Positions 49,501-61,800 are shown, counted from the first letter of the stretch. The stretch is 64,000 nt of DNA from Augochlora pura (GCF_028453695.1 NC_135780.1:11529172-11593171), one strand, 5' to 3'. Notes: generated by a model not told the origin, from the letters alone. Made by a program: numbers and translations.

Positions 49501-52396
49501 CGCGGAGCTACCGCGAACAAGGTGAATCCCCGACGCGAAGAACACCCGAGGCATATACCGCAGAGAATCGCAGGCGGTTTCCAAGCGATTCCAATTAGCG
49601 CGCTCGATGTATCGGCAGCGACGATTAATTCGAAATCTGCGCAATTAATTGCGTCATGCGCGCATGGGTGGCGCGCGACGACCGTACCGTTAAAATGGCA
49701 TTTTATTGCGAACAGTCCGCGCAACGGCGATCGACGTTGATATTCGTGTTCCTTGGAATTAGGTAACATTCAAATTAGGAACGATAAGGCGTACGCCCGA
49801 TGTTTCAGAAGCGCCAGCATACAACAATGCCGGCATCGAGAATCCGACATGCAAATTTCCCCCGATAACTTACGCGGTGTGCGTGGATTGCGCGCGATTG
49901 CGACAAGGAACGGGTGTCGATGCAATCGTGGAACGGTAATAAATAACGGCGGAATTTTTAGAATTCGATCAGCGGGAGAACGAGAGTACGGTGTCTAGGT
50001 CGAGGATGAGCGAGAGGGGGTCGCGGTGCCGCGGACAATGCGGCGCGCGAGTAACGCGGTCAAAGGTCGACAGATTTCACGGGAAACGGTGATATTCGTT
50101 AATTGCTCGACGAGAGGGAAAAAAAAAGGATAGAAACCGACCCGGCGTAGGAAACTCGTTCCACGAAATCGGAACTTTCTGAGCGTGACCACGAGGCACC
50201 GCCGTGGCCACCGCCGCGCGCACGGCGGCGACTGTTTCGTGCCAGGTGCGACGTTGTTTTTCTCTAAGCGAGAGCTGTTTTGTTCCACGATCATCGAGAA
50301 TCGTGAAACCCGGCTCGGGGGCCTTTGCCGTACCAATTAGCGACGCGAGCCGTCCATTGTCGCCGTTTATCGACCTTACTAATTCGTCTTGTACATCGCG
50401 ATGCCCGTAACATGGATTTCCAACGCGCGCCGGCTTCGAAAACAACATTGCCGTTCCAATTCGCGTAGGAACGATCGGAATGCGTCGGGAGAAAACTAAT
50501 TAACGTTCGCGGACGGATTAAAAACGCGGTGGTGACGCCGTCAAGATGGCGATACTCTCGGAGAGATTACGTCGTAAATTGATGCCGCCATTGCGATAAA
50601 AACCCGGCGACGAACGTCGGCCAGCGACATTCGCGGCTCGCGTCGCAATTCAACGAAAGTATTTAAATTTAATAAGACGATAGCGTCGACTCGGTTTCGA
50701 CGTTCAGTGGGTACGAACAAACTGTTTTTTCGCGGTGCAACAACGCGGTGAGTCGCGCGCCAAACGACGCGCCCGCGCGCGAAAGCTTCTGGCGGCGCGA
50801 AAATTATGCGAGCGACAGTTTTATCGATTTTCTGAATCGATACGAGGCAGCCGCGAATCCGAGAAAAAAAGAACGACCGCGGCGCGAAGCCGAGCGTGTA
50901 CAGAGCGATCGAGGCGAGTCGCTTAACGCGCTCGATTTACGAACGATTCGGGGATTCGCGAGCGATCTCCGGATGCATCCGATACCGCCTCTGCCGCGCC
51001 GTGGTCCATCGCGGACCACCGTCGATTATCGAATGCAGTCACCCGGTGCACCTTGCGAACGAATTCCGAGGGCACGGTTTATAGATCGGGTGACGCACGG
51101 TCGAACGTGCGAGCGCATTGTTTCCTATTTCCCTTCGATCGCTGGCCATTTTTGTTCCCGCCTGCGGCGACGACATGTTCTTGTTTATTTCAACGCGAAC
51201 GGGTAGGTTTAAATATCGGTTTATGTATAGAACGTGGACATTTTAAAATCTGTACGCGATCTATTCTCGGCGATCCGTTTCATTTACAATGAAAATGATA
51301 TTAAAAATGATATAAAATTATATTACCCGTCGCTAAGTAATCGATAGTAATTGTACACGGACACGAGTTTCGCGAATTCGCGAGAGTACGTGATCGTTCG
51401 CGCAAGTATCGCCGAGACGTCGAATAAAGAGATTTGGTCTGGTACGACCGATTCGCGTCGCCTTTCTCCGAATCGTCTGTCAACGGAACGCGTCCAAAGT
51501 AAACGTAGAGATTATCGGCTCGGTAACTCATTCTTGTTGTCAGCCGCTGTGAAAGGGTCTCCAGCGACCCGATATCGGCCTTCCGGGTCGCTGCCGGACA
51601 CTCTTGGCTAATGCAGGAGCACAGCCTTGCTGGTATTATTAGATCGCGGACCTTTTCTTATAGATTCTCATTTCAATGCTTTTATTTTTCGTTGATCTTA
51701 ATTAAAACAATTGGCCGACAAAGACTTCGTCTTTAAATAAACTAGATAATATTCACCCTTCCCGCAAGCATAGATACCCATGCAGCGATAATGATTATCG
51801 AGTCTCAATGGGCTCTCGGCACCGCACTCACTAGACACATGAAATAAAGTGCTCGAATGTTTCTACTTGAGATAAATTGCTAGAGTTATGTCGTTGCTAT
51901 AAAATCAAACTATAACGTGACAAATTCATGAAATTTGCCTTCGTGGGAATTGAATTCTTTATTTCACTTTAGCGTAAAGCTATGTTGCACAACTGGCAGA
52001 GAAGAAAGAGAGGATTGATACGATAGAGGAACATAATACCACAAACTGTGAAATCAGTCGTTTCACGATAGTATAGATAAAATCGAAAATAATAATTCAA
52101 TCAGAAATTTTAAATTCGTTTCAAAAGTAGTAAGAGTTCAAAGTAACAGCGACAGTTGAAACGGTGATAAAGATAATAAGAGAAATCGATGAAACAGTTC
52201 CAGTGGATAAAGCGTCGAGATATAAGAGTTTTTGACAAAGGAAAACGCGATCGCGCGCGCGCGCGCGCCGTGTATCGCGATCTAAGGGGGTGCGAGACTC
52301 ACCGGAGGGTGGCGGTACCTCGGCCTCGAAGACCTCGGGCCTCTTGATCTCGGACTTCCGGTCCATGGTTCCGCCGTTCTTGTACATGGTTGTCAT
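31581..52396 (-). CDS. SLC17-type major facilitator transporter (putative phosphate/organic anion cotransporter)
   Basis: Eight exons encode 517 residues: 52303-52396, 34560-34750, 34237-34479, 33603-33690, 32700-32926, 32475-32624, 32020-32394, 31581-31766. All phases agree and the stop is TGA. The family (sialin, VGLUT, insect picot-like) moves anions, including phosphate, across plasma or vesicle membranes with Na+ or H+. The sequence shows a polar cytosolic N-terminus (MTTMYKNGGTMDRKSEIKRP), TM1 with MRTNMSVAIVAMV, a glycosylatable loop (NHT, NMT, NHS), then GYLLSSFFYGYVITQIPFG, FIQGLGEGPIVPCTHAMLAK and WIPPNERSRMGAFVYAGAQ, which are characteristic of SLC17. A further half-set of helices follows (SLPFWAILIAHMGQNYGY; NSIGQFGPAIALIG; FAGVLMSFTNCLANLAG). 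The C-terminus is charged and ends SETQH. Length is normal for the family. The first exon is 17.55 kb upstream of the second; it was joined because it opens with a good ATG, ends PPPSG at phase 1 and fits GWIGSRH exactly. Substrate is not predictable. Confidence 0.9.
31988..32012. repeat. 10-bp tandem repeat in transporter intron
   Basis: ATCAACGAGA about 2.5 times in tandem, between the last two transporter exons. Confidence 0.7.
33190..33470. repeat. A/G-rich degenerate minisatellite
   Basis: About 280 bp of a roughly 15-bp unit (AATAGTAGAATAA and variants) in the intron between transporter exons 4 and 5. The forward strand reads as an Asn-Arg-Ser-rich open frame, which is an artefact of the repeat. 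Confidence 0.8.
33824..34117. mobile_element. TTAA-flanked inverted-repeat element (MITE-like)
   Basis: The left end is TTAACCTGTTTACTGGG; the right end on the other strand is TTAACCTGTTCACTGGG. It is about 294 bp, non-coding, inside the intron between transporter exons 3 and 4. Confidence 0.65.
35941..36262. mobile_element. TTAA element, family 2
   Basis: Left TTAACCCCTTGCATTATCG; right, inverted, TTAACCCTTTAAGCTATAA. It shares GATTAGCACTTATTTGTT and a TAGATCTTGCC motif near the right end with the other copies. It lies in the first intron of the transporter. Confidence 0.7.
37160..37545. mobile_element. TTAA element, family 2
   Basis: Left end TTCAACCCTTTGCTC (TTAA degraded); right end, inverted, TTAACCTCTTGCACTG. 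The interior (CTTTGATAACAGAAGAATTT) matches the copy at 35941. About 386 bp. Confidence 0.65.
38243..38582. mobile_element. TTAA-flanked inverted-repeat element (MITE-like)
   Basis: Ends TTAACCCCTCGCCGTACCA and, inverted, TTAACCCCGTGCCGTACCA, with an AT-rich interior of about 340 bp. The ends are unlike families 1 and 2, so this is a separate family. Confidence 0.7.
39514..39532. repeat. CG dinucleotide run
   Basis: (CG)9; similar runs occur at about 36633, 48149, 52251 and 59249. Long CG runs are unusual in CpG-methylated genomes, so methylation here is probably low in the germ line (inference). Confidence 0.75.
39743..39986. mobile_element. TTAA element, family 1 (copy C)
   Basis: Left TTAACTCTTTGTACTCGAG; right, inverted, TTAATCCTTTGCACAAGG; 244 bp. 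The core ATAAAATGGAAATGCTAT matches copies A and B. Confidence 0.7.
42843..42890. repeat. CT microsatellite
   Basis: Interrupted (CT)n/(CTTT)n. Confidence 0.8.
52303..52396 (-). CDS. First coding exon of the SLC17-type transporter
   Basis: This encodes the 31-residue cytosolic N-terminus, from ATG at 52396 to a GTGAGT donor at 52302. The phase (1) matches the acceptor at 34750. Methionines at positions 4 and 11 are alternative starts; the first is preferred because nothing argues against it. The upstream region holds a CGGTCT hexamer repeat (52446-52476) and, beyond it, an assembly gap. Confidence 0.8.
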
Positions 52397-52445
52397 AGGT
52401 AGTCGAAATTCGCAGTTCGAACGCTGGCCTCGGAGGTGAGCACGC

Positions 52446-52476
52446 GGTCGCGGTCTCGATCTCGGTCTCGGTCTCG
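52446..52476. repeat. CGGTCT hexamer repeat in the transporter 5' region
   Basis: About five imperfect copies of TCTCGG/CGGTCT in tandem, 50-80 bp upstream of the transporter ATG. Confidence 0.6.
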
Positions 52477-52817
52477 TAAACACTTCGCGCTCAGTTCTCG
52501 CCGACACTGTCAGAGACGGTGCCGAACTCGCGACACTTATTGTTAGCCGCGAACACCTAGCGAACGTTGGCCAATTAGATCACGAGCCTGGAGCCCCACC
52601 GGCCGACCGACTCTTCCTCCTCCAGCACCTCTTTCCCTCCCCCCCCCCCCTTCTCCTCCCCCCGGTCCTCTTCGATATCGAGCGTCGCGTTTTACTCCCG
52701 AATCGTCTCGAATCGACTGGATGCCGCCACGGAATCGACGCGCGAAATCCCAAGGATCAAAGGATTTTCGGGTTGTCTGGTCGCGACTTTTTTTCTTTTA
52801 TTCCATCGATCCCCCCC

Positions 52818-52917
52818 NNNNNNNNNNNNNNNNNNNNNNNNNNNNNNNNNNNNNNNNNNNNNNNNNNNNNNNNNNNNNNNNNNNNNNNNNNNNNNNNNNN
52901 NNNNNNNNNNNNNNNNN
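52818..52917. other. Assembly gap (100 N)
   Basis: Exactly 100 Ns, the conventional size for a gap of unknown length. Sequence starting TCCTCCAGCACCTCTTTCCC occurs both at about 52617 and immediately after the gap at 52918, so the flanks overlap or are duplicated. Confidence 0.97.
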
Positions 52918-55900
52918 TCCTCCAGCACCTCTTTCCCTCCCCCCCCCCCCTTCTCCTCCCCCCGCCGCCCCCCCCTCCCACCGCCCCCCGCGCCTCCCCC
53001 CGCTCCCCTCTTTCTTTTTTGCCCTCCCCCCCCCCCCCCCCCCCCCCCCCCCTCTCCACCAGCCTGTTCTACGCGATCCTTCGATCGCCGGCAGACACGG
53101 TCCGACATGTTCCCGTTTATCACGATCCTCGGCTCCGACGAGGAAAGTTACCTGATCCGGTGGCCGGCTCTTCAACGCTTCCACTTCTAACAGACTTCGC
53201 GAAGTTCGAGCGTTTTGGATTAATAAAATCGATAATAACGAATTACTTGTTCAATATTCTTAATTTTTCCGTAGATCTTAATACAGCGAGGACGAAGAAT
53301 TTAATGATGAACAGTTCGGTGACGCGGCAGTCGAAGGGTTGACGTCATTCTTATCCATGGTTACAAGAAAAGTTAAAAAGATCTGATAAAATACAATCTC
53401 TGTTAAAAACAACGCTGTACATGAAATGTTACACTACTCGATCGATCCGTTACTATCGAACCACTTATTGAAAAGCCCTCGACCATATTTACCTTTGGCA
53501 TTTGACGATCGTTCGGGAGAACGTACGAGAGATTTTTCTGACAAGTCGCGGCTTGACGCGGGAATCGAACGTCGTGGGCTCACCTTTTATCGTAACACGA
53601 ATGAATAATCTAGCGGTTCCAGTAGTTCGGAATTAGCTTCGAGCAAATACGAAGCAGTTTCTAAACGTCGATGTTATCTGAGCCTGCCGCGGCTCCGACG
53701 ACATTTTCACGAGCAGTGTCAAAATTTTCAAGGCGGCCGACCCTCATTCGGTTCGATCTTTCAAGCATGGCCTGATTGACACCTACTGTCACGTTTCCCC
53801 GCCAATCTCACCCCGCGAGATTCGCATTGCGACACCGATTGGCGAAAGGTAACGCCGGGATTCCCGGCGATCGGCGATGCTCGAAAGCTGCTTCGAAAAC
53901 GGCTCGAAATTCAAACTGGCTATATCCCCGCTATTCTCTGACGTAACCACGACTCTTTCTATCGATCTTTCACTATCTTTTACTTCATTTCGTTTCTTTG
54001 TCTTCGGTCAGTAGGAAAAACAGCGCGTACTGCTCGGTAGCGTCGCGCGATGATCCCGGTCTCGGCGAAGAGTTCAAACGCGGCGGTATCGCAACGGTTT
54101 ATTAGCATTCAGCAGCGTTGTGGACAGGGCCGCGGAACCTTGGTGTCAGCTACCGCGAAAGGTCGCGATTATCGAGGGCACCTGCGCGAACAGTTTCGAA
54201 GCGATAACGAGAACAGCCGTGGACCACGGTCAAGGCGACCGAGTGGATCTCCTTCGGGAACGGTCGAAAAATCGCGGCGACAATGGGGGAGCGGCTGCGA
54301 GGACAGCGGTAAAGAGAGATGAAAAGAGAGGAGAGCGAGAGCAAGAGAGACAGAGAGAGAAGCCGGTACGGTCTGCCTCCCGACGAATTATTCCGATCAC
54401 GAACGGTCGCGCTTAACGAGACCGACGCTGATGGAAATCAACTATTCCCCGGAGTGCCCCGCCCGACATCTCGCGACGACCTCGTGGGTGGGTCGACAAA
54501 CCGTTGGTCGGCGGACCATGGTGTTCGGCGATGGTCGTTTCGAGCCTCCGAGGATCCTTCGAATCACTCGTTGTTAACCTTATGGGTAAGGTTATAACAT
54601 AACCTGACATAACCGAGGAGCAGCGGTCAAAGACGGAAACGCGACCTTAAAGAAAAGGGTCTCCGTCCGGTCGGAACGAGGATCACGGATCGGCAGAGTT
54701 TTGTTTGCTCGCGATCGCCGATGCCGTTTAACTCTTTACGAGAACTCCGCGATCCGGAGACTTTCCGTTGGATTAAAAAAGGAACGATTGGGTATTTGTC
54801 ACGATTATTGTCGCACGCTGGCCTGTTTTTAACGGCACGGCAAACAGACGGTGTCGATTCATCACGCGGTCGTCGCCGTCGTGGTCTCGTGTTTGACGTC
54901 ACGTCGAACCCGCCTCTCTTTGATCCGTTGTTCGAAAGAAAGTCGGATCCGAAGGGAATTTGCGACGCAAGCGTAGCCGGCGTTGTACACCTCGGCAGCA
55001 CCGGCGTCGAGCGTACGCTCGAGAAGGTGCGAGAGAACGGGAGCAAAGTCTACGCCTCGCCTCGGCGATATCGCGCGCCGTTCCATTATTTGTCGCCCGC
55101 GATTGCACCGATGTGCCTCGTGAACGTCCGCGATCCGGCTATAAACGAGGAAAGTAAATTATGGCAATGGCACCGGGCTACGGTTGCCCAAGATAAATGA
55201 CACCGGCCGCGGTACTTGCCGCGCGATAACCGCGAGATCAACGAGATATCCCCCCGGCGACCGGGAGATCGAGGCGGGATCACCGGGCGGATTTTCATCC
55301 AGTCGGACAGCGGAGAATGGTCCTCGGCTATGGCGAATTGGGCGAATGGCGTTAAAGCGCTGAGATTAGATTGCAAATATCGTATATGACCGCGGTACTG
55401 TTGATTTTCGGAAATTGAAGCGATAAAACGATTAACCGTGTTTACCATGGAATGTGTGCATCCCAGGCGATTAGCAGCGTGAGTCTGCGAATTCCCATGA
55501 CAAAGTTGTCGCGGATTAGCGGCGAAACTACTGGGACTCGTCGCGTGTTCGAATTAGCATCTAAGCTACCGGAAGCCGAGGTGTTTGAGAAGCTGGAATA
55601 GCCGTTTCACGAGGATCGTTGTAATGAAACGGGTCCGGATGATACTCGGGAGGATTATTCCATGACAAAATTACAGTGTAAATGCCACCGGACGCGTGTT
55701 CGTGCAGAAATCTGCGGCGACGAAGACGTTGCGTGATAGACGAGCACCTGCGACGCGAAAAGCCGGCGGAGAAAGGGGGAGTAGTTCGCGCGCAAATTTT
55801 CACGCAAATCCGGCAATCCTTAGCACGCGCATCGGATCACCGTGCCACACTCTCGGCTTTGGGTCGGCGTTGACGAGCCGCCGAGCACCTAACCGAGTCT

Positions 55901-57436
55901 CTCTCGCTCCTCCTCCACGGCGGACGAACGACCGACCCCGACGATAAGACGTCGGTGGGCTCGACGCACGTGTCAATCATCAACTCGTCACGCGATACGC
56001 CGATGCGATCCTCCGGCAAGGTCGGATTTCCCCCCGCGTTCGCGTCCCCGGACCACCTGTTTCGCGGTTTTCTCCTCCTTTCTCTTCCTCTCTTCTCCAC
56101 CAACCGCTTTCCCGTCGACGTCAAATCTGGGGAACCGTTATGAGCACGGCTCGACAATAATCGTAACCCGATGTTATCCACCGTTATCGCTGCTCGAGCC
56201 GCCTCGAGACTTTACATTGTTCGGCTACGCGTAGCGACGACTTCGACAATTACGAAAATATCTGGCTTAATTGCTCGACGGTGGAGAACATCGTTCGGCT
56301 AGAAAACGATCCTCTTCGAGATATTTCACTACGATGATAGAAATTTATTTGTTTCTCTCAACATCTTTTCGCTAAGCGTTTTAAGCATTTTAGCTAGTTT
56401 TAGTGTGAATTAATATACATTTTCGTTATGATATAATTTCGTTATCGGTCCATCAGTCGCTTGTTTTCTTTATCTGCATATTTCAAAGAGCTCGAACCGT
56501 TAGATTAACCGTCACGCACGATTTTTATTTTACATAATGATCACCGATTCGAACTCGAGTGTGTTATCGGGAATCGTGCACTTGCGGGCCACTTATTCGT
56601 AAGACACGTGCGAAACGTGCGTGTCGCAAATATAATTTACAGAACGCATCGATAAACGATTCATTTTTAACTTATCGAAGGCTTTCGTGCTCGGAGATAG
56701 CACGCCCGGACGATCTTGTTCGTGAAACGATACGAAAAAATCTATATTCCCGCGAAGATATATTTACGTCGCCCCCTCGTCGCTTTCCCTGATCGAGAAG
56801 GAATTCGCTTTAATTCCTCGACTCTCCGGCATGGTATTTATTCGGGGACAAGATTAACACTGATTTCCATTGCGATTGAACATTACACCGATGACTAGAC
56901 GTCCTTTCGAAAATAAGGGATTAACTGGTGTTAACAATTGATTGTGTCCGATCGATTGTTCGTGGCGATACCGACATAATTCATGAACCGCACAACGATT
57001 TATCTCGAACAACGAAGCCTAATCATTTCTTCTGCGCTGCTTCTTGTTAGAAATTCTGAACACTTCAGATATCGTCGGCTTATTAACGCAACGCTCCGCG
57101 CGTCATGATCGAGGAGATTAGATTTCGTTACAAGGGATGAACTATTATTGGTTCCGGTACGGTAGACGGTGGTTCGTCGAAACTTTAGGTTGTCACGGGG
57201 GATCGTTTCGTCATCGATCGGTTGCTAGCATGCACGGGGCGTATCATTTCGAATACCGGTGATTCGGGGAACCGATTCGGTGGACAGTTATTTTCGAAGG
57301 CGATGGTTCGGTGCCGGTTGTCAGACGTCCGATCGTAAATCATTCAGGACCGTCGGTTCTCGCGTGGGCGTGTCGGCGACGTAGCTCGTCCGCAAGAGTA
57401 GCCCCGACCGACGATTTCGTGCTCGATTCGTGCACG

Positions 57437-60400
57437 ATGCAGCTGGTACGGTGGTTTCTCGTCTTCGCGACGATTTCCCAGAACACTCGGACGCTGGCAC
57501 TCGACGACGCGCTCGCGCGTTTCATCGTTGACTCGATCGATCTTCTATTCCCACCGATAACAGTATCGGCGCATCTCTGTCGGCTCGAACGAGGTAAGAC
57601 AACTGGCCGGTCGAAATCGTGGGATTGCGCAACGACAAGCTCGGTGCAAACACGCGAGTCTTGCGTAGGCGGTCGAGCTTAATAACCGCGAATCTCTCTC
57701 TCTCTCTCTTGCTCTCGGAAGAGGCTGAGTCGGTTCGGACGCAATCGCGAGAACGAGCTACCCTCGCCGGAAGCCGATTCGACGAAAACGTGAACACGGC
57801 AGACGGAGCTGTTTCTATTAATTGAACACGGAAAAAGGTGTACGTCAGAGATATAATAGAATCATAGACAGAGGCCATAAATTCTCTCTCTCTCTCTGCT
57901 TCGTCAAAGATAAAACAATACATTGTCACCCAATACGGAAAAACTATGGTTGTCGTGTAGCGTGATCGAGTGCTCGAACATTTTCAACTGTGAACAAAGC
58001 AGATGTCACCGATGGAAAGATAAATGTTCTTGTCTTCGCCGCGGAGATAAAATGTCAAAATACTTTGTAGCGATACCCAGAGATTGTCAACCCTTGCGAC
58101 ACCTCCGGAAATTACGATTTCGCGTTTAACCGATTCGCGATTTCTCGTATTTTGCGCGAAGATAAATTAAATCGCGATGGACTATCGGTGTACGTACTTG
58201 TTTATACAAAGAAAACCAATTTACTCGTTTGGTATCTATTAAAAGACTTTTCAATGGCTCCGCTAATCAAACAGAAACATGAGAGCCTCCATGCAAAGAT
58301 ACAATTAGATTACGTCGCCGGCGATAACTTGTTGGCTTACGGCTGAAATTGTGACTGCCACTGAAAAACTTTGCCAACTAAATCCTTTGTCGTGAATCAC
58401 TAGACGATAGATCGTTCGTTCTAACATTTTTACAAAGTATCGCGAGACGACCTTACTCGCTTTTGCGCTTAACTATAAGCCGGAGAATTTTTCTTTGCAC
58501 ACGATCCTATTGTTTCCTTCGCCGCGAGAATGTTTCAATTAATCGCGCTTCGTGTCTCGGATTTAGAGGATGCGATCAGACTGTCCCGCGAGATGTCCAG
58601 GACAGGGTTGATCCACGAGATCTATCTAAATTCGGATGATCGATTGGGCGACCCAGAGGATCATCAACTGTTGCGTGTGCTGGACCTGGACTGTGATTAT
58701 GCGATTCCGATGCTGTTATCGGTGCGATCCGGATACAGTTCTCTTTTCTTCAATTTCACTGAGAATTAAATAAATCAAATAATCACAATTATATTCGTGT
58801 ATCAACGAGTCGCTGTTCGCAGGCGAACGAGACCGAGATGTTCGCGGCTCCGAACAGATGGCTTCTGCTTCGAGATCGGCGATCGTCGAACCAGTCCGAT
58901 CTCGAGTCGATCACAGATATCTTTCAAGACATGAGAATTCTCCCGGACAGCGAGGTGTTCGTGGCGGTATCTCGAGAGAATTTCACCGAGATCCGGTCTA
59001 TCTACAGGCGAAGTCTTTCGAGCGAGGTGGTACTGGAGGATCGAGGGAATTGGACGACCGATCGTGGACTGAAGACGGGGCAACCGATTCCGACATCGCG
59101 ACGCCGACGGGATCTACGCGGGACTCTGCTAAAGTCCTGCATCGTGGTATCCGAGAATAATTTCGCGGCGCATACGCGCGAAATCCAGTCGATTCCGACC
59201 GTTCTTTCCATTGGGTCGATCGATCAACAATGATGGATCGTAGAAGCGCGCGCGCGCGCTATTCCCTAGCACCTTGATAAGATAGGAAAATCTCCGTGAT
59301 CAGATAACGGGGTTTTTCTAATCTTCCCACCGTTTTTCTAACGGTGGCCGTACACGAAACAAAACGAATCGAATCGAATGGTATCTGGTTAGCGCCGTCG
59401 GGATCGACGGTGGATTTACGAGTGTGAGTCCGCGCACCGATAAATCAGCCGGGTGCATTTGCGTTCATAGATGACCGATCCCGATACGATCAACCACTTA
59501 ACCGATTACGGAAATAAGCATATAGATGCCGTGACGAAGGCCAATTATGCCTGGGTACTGATCATGGTGGCTAGAATGAACGCGACGTGAGTATGTCCCT
59601 CTCTTGTTTCCCCGTGACCTCCAACGACAACGACACCTTTGTCTTTAACGGTGGAATGCGCGAATTAGAGAGCGAGAGAAACATCTGGCGCAAGGTCACC
59701 AAGGCGATCTAATCGAATTTAAAAATCTAGCCGGTCTATGAGTCTCCTCGAAGGAGACACTATTCTCCCTCGTTAGCGTCGCGCGGAGCTGTCGAGGAAG
59801 ACAGTGATCGCGGTGGGGAGACACGGTTGTCATGGTTGGCTGGGCCGTCTATTGTGCGGAGGCGGTAAAACGTCTCGAGGAAAATAGGACACACGCTGGC
59901 TCACGAAATTATTCGAATATCCTTTAACCTCGAAAGACTGATGAAAAGACTTAAAACACCAATCTATTTAACAATCTTTTTACGTTTTAAAAAGTGTTCG
60001 AATACTGTCGTAAACTACTGTTACATGTAGTTTGCAAACGCTTACCTTCCAGTATAGATATCTGTACAACAAACTCGTGGGGATATGGGAACGAAAACGG
60101 CACGTGGAGTGGGATGACGGGGATGCTGCAGCGTCGCGAGATCGACATAGGTGGTACAGGCTTGTTCATCGTGACGGAGCGACTGGGCATAGTGGAGTAC
60201 GTCCAACTGTACACGCGAATGCGGTGAGGGAATACACGTACTAAAGGTATTTACATAGGAAAATCCCCAACTCAGTAATTTGAGCCATCAACCATTTAAC
60301 AAATCTAATTAAGAAAGCTATGAGAAACCGTGTGATACGTACCTTTGCTCTAGGTATTTCTAGGTAATTTCAGAGTCGGGGATTGTTCCATTTTTGTAAC

Positions 60401-61785
60401 TAGCTGTATCACAGGTGGGCCTTCATATTCCGTCAACCTCTGCTGTCTTCGGTAAGCAACATTTTCACGTTGCCATTTCACCGGTCCGTCTGGTACGCAA
60501 TAGGCGTGTTTCTGCTGGTGGTCCTAGTAATGCTGGTCTTGTCGACCAAATGGGAGTTCTATAGGGGTACATCCGAGTATTGGGAGTCGTTGAACCCGGC
60601 GGAACAAACGTTCAGCGACAACCTGATGGTCCTGATGGGCGCCGTGGCCCAACAAGGTAGTCTAGCTTTCGCAATTGTCACGGTTTTCCGGTAGTCAAAA
60701 GTCTATGGATCCACAAAAAGTATATTCTACTATTAGCTGATGCGCGACTATTATCAAGGCATTACTGTAATTCTGCTCGCCAATCCAACAGGTTATTACT
60801 ACGAGCCATACAGAGTTCCACCACGCATCGTCACACTCATGCTACTGATCGCCGCCATGAGCCTGTACGCTTCTTACACGGCCAATATCGTCACCCTGCT
60901 TCAGTCCTCTACTGACATGATTAAAACTTCGGCCGACTTGCTGACCTCTCCGTTGAAGTTGGGAGCGCAAGATATCGTCTATGCTCGTCACTATTTCTCG
61001 GTAGGTTAGAGCAGCTGCCCGATACCCTCTCTGGTTTATGACTCTTCTAAGAGTGCTTCGACTATGTAGAAATTTCGGGACCCGATCAAAAGGGAGATCG
61101 TAGAACAAAAGATCGAGCCGAAAGGTGGCAAACACACCTGGATGAATCTGTCCGAAGGAATATACCGTATGAGAACCGAGCTGTTTGCGATGCACGCAGA
61201 TCTAGGCGCTGCTTACCACCTTATACAGAACACGTTCCTGGAGGATGAAAAGTGTGGCATCAAGGAAATCGACTTTCTAAATCACAAGGATCCGCTGCTG
61301 GTGATTCAGAAAGGATCACCGTACAGGGAGCTGATTAGGAACGCGTAAGATTCGTAGGTGGCACAGTGGGGAGGTGTCCGGTTGCGTAGAGTCGGCCGGT
61401 GAATCGCTTCGGACGGTTTTCAGAGCTCTTCGGCTGCACGAGACCGGATTAAAACACAGGGACGAGCATCTGCTGTTTACAGGCAGGCCCAAGTGCCAGG
61501 GACAGACTAATTTCATCAGCATCGGGATCACCGAGTGTTACTTCGCGTTGGTCTCGATGGGTTATGGAGCGTTGTTGAGTCTATTCGTATTCATGTTGGA
61601 ACTGCTGTGGCACAACTGGTACAGTCGTCGCCAAGGAAACCAGTTCTCTACTCTTCTAATCCTTTCTGTCGTTCCGTAGGAGACACCGGCCGACCAAGAT
61701 AGAATGGCCTCTAGGAGAACCGGTGTTCGATAGCGCTGTCGAACAATGTCCGGATACAGAAAAAGGAATCGAGCCCGTGCAGTGA
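57437..61785 (+). CDS. Ir75: Ionotropic receptor, Ir75-like (olfactory)
   Basis: Ten exons give about 649 residues: 57437-57593, 58567-58721, 58823-59146, 59471-59586, 60053-60223, 60415-60656, 60792-61000, 61070-61344, 61424-61618, 61680-61785. It is a variant ionotropic glutamate receptor; Ir75-clade members sense carboxylic acids and pair with Ir8a in antennal neuron cilia (family knowledge). Visible parts are a signal peptide (MQLVRWFLVFATISQ), an N-terminal domain with VLDLDC, ligand lobe S1 (IDICTTNSWGYGNENGTWSG ... GGTGLFIVTERLG), M1 (about 333-352), pore loop FSDNLMVLMGAVAQQ, M2 containing SLYASYTANIVTLL, lobe S2, and M3 (about 589-611). Exon 2 was placed at 58567 because acceptor and phase fit exon 1 and give REDAIRLSREMSRTGL. 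The last intron's donor is uncertain (61618, or about 61641); the acceptor before 61680 is strong. The family is certain; the Ir75 clade is likely. Confidence 0.88.
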
Positions 61786-61800
61786 ACAAGTAGAAATTGT

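Larger units (their letters stand above)
34751..52302 (-). other. 17.55-kb first intron of the transporter
   Basis: This is the intron between the first and second coding exons. No other gene is supported inside. It contains four TTAA-type elements (35941-36262, 37160-37545, 38243-38582, 39743-39986), CG-dinucleotide runs and CpG-rich segments (for example 43300-43700). Long open frames here (36406-37179, 38714-39463, 42572-43312) have no domains and look accidental. First introns of this size often hold enhancers; none can be identified by eye. Confidence 0.6.
52397..57436. other. Intergenic, shared upstream region of the transporter and the ionotropic receptor
   Basis: The two genes diverge from here. 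The stretch contains the assembly gap, poly-C tracts (23 C near 53029-53051) and an 8-bp palindrome TAACCTTA-TGGG-TAAGGTTA (54573-54592). Open frames such as 54721-55200 lack recognisable domains. No promoter motif is convincing. Confidence 0.6.

Noticed and set aside
54721..55200. 159-codon frame (+)
   Set aside because: No recognisable family or splice partners; probably chance.
59325..59345. CCACCGTT-loop-AACGGTGG hairpin resembling a bacterial terminator
   Set aside because: Lies in an intron of a eukaryotic receptor gene; rho-independent termination does not apply.
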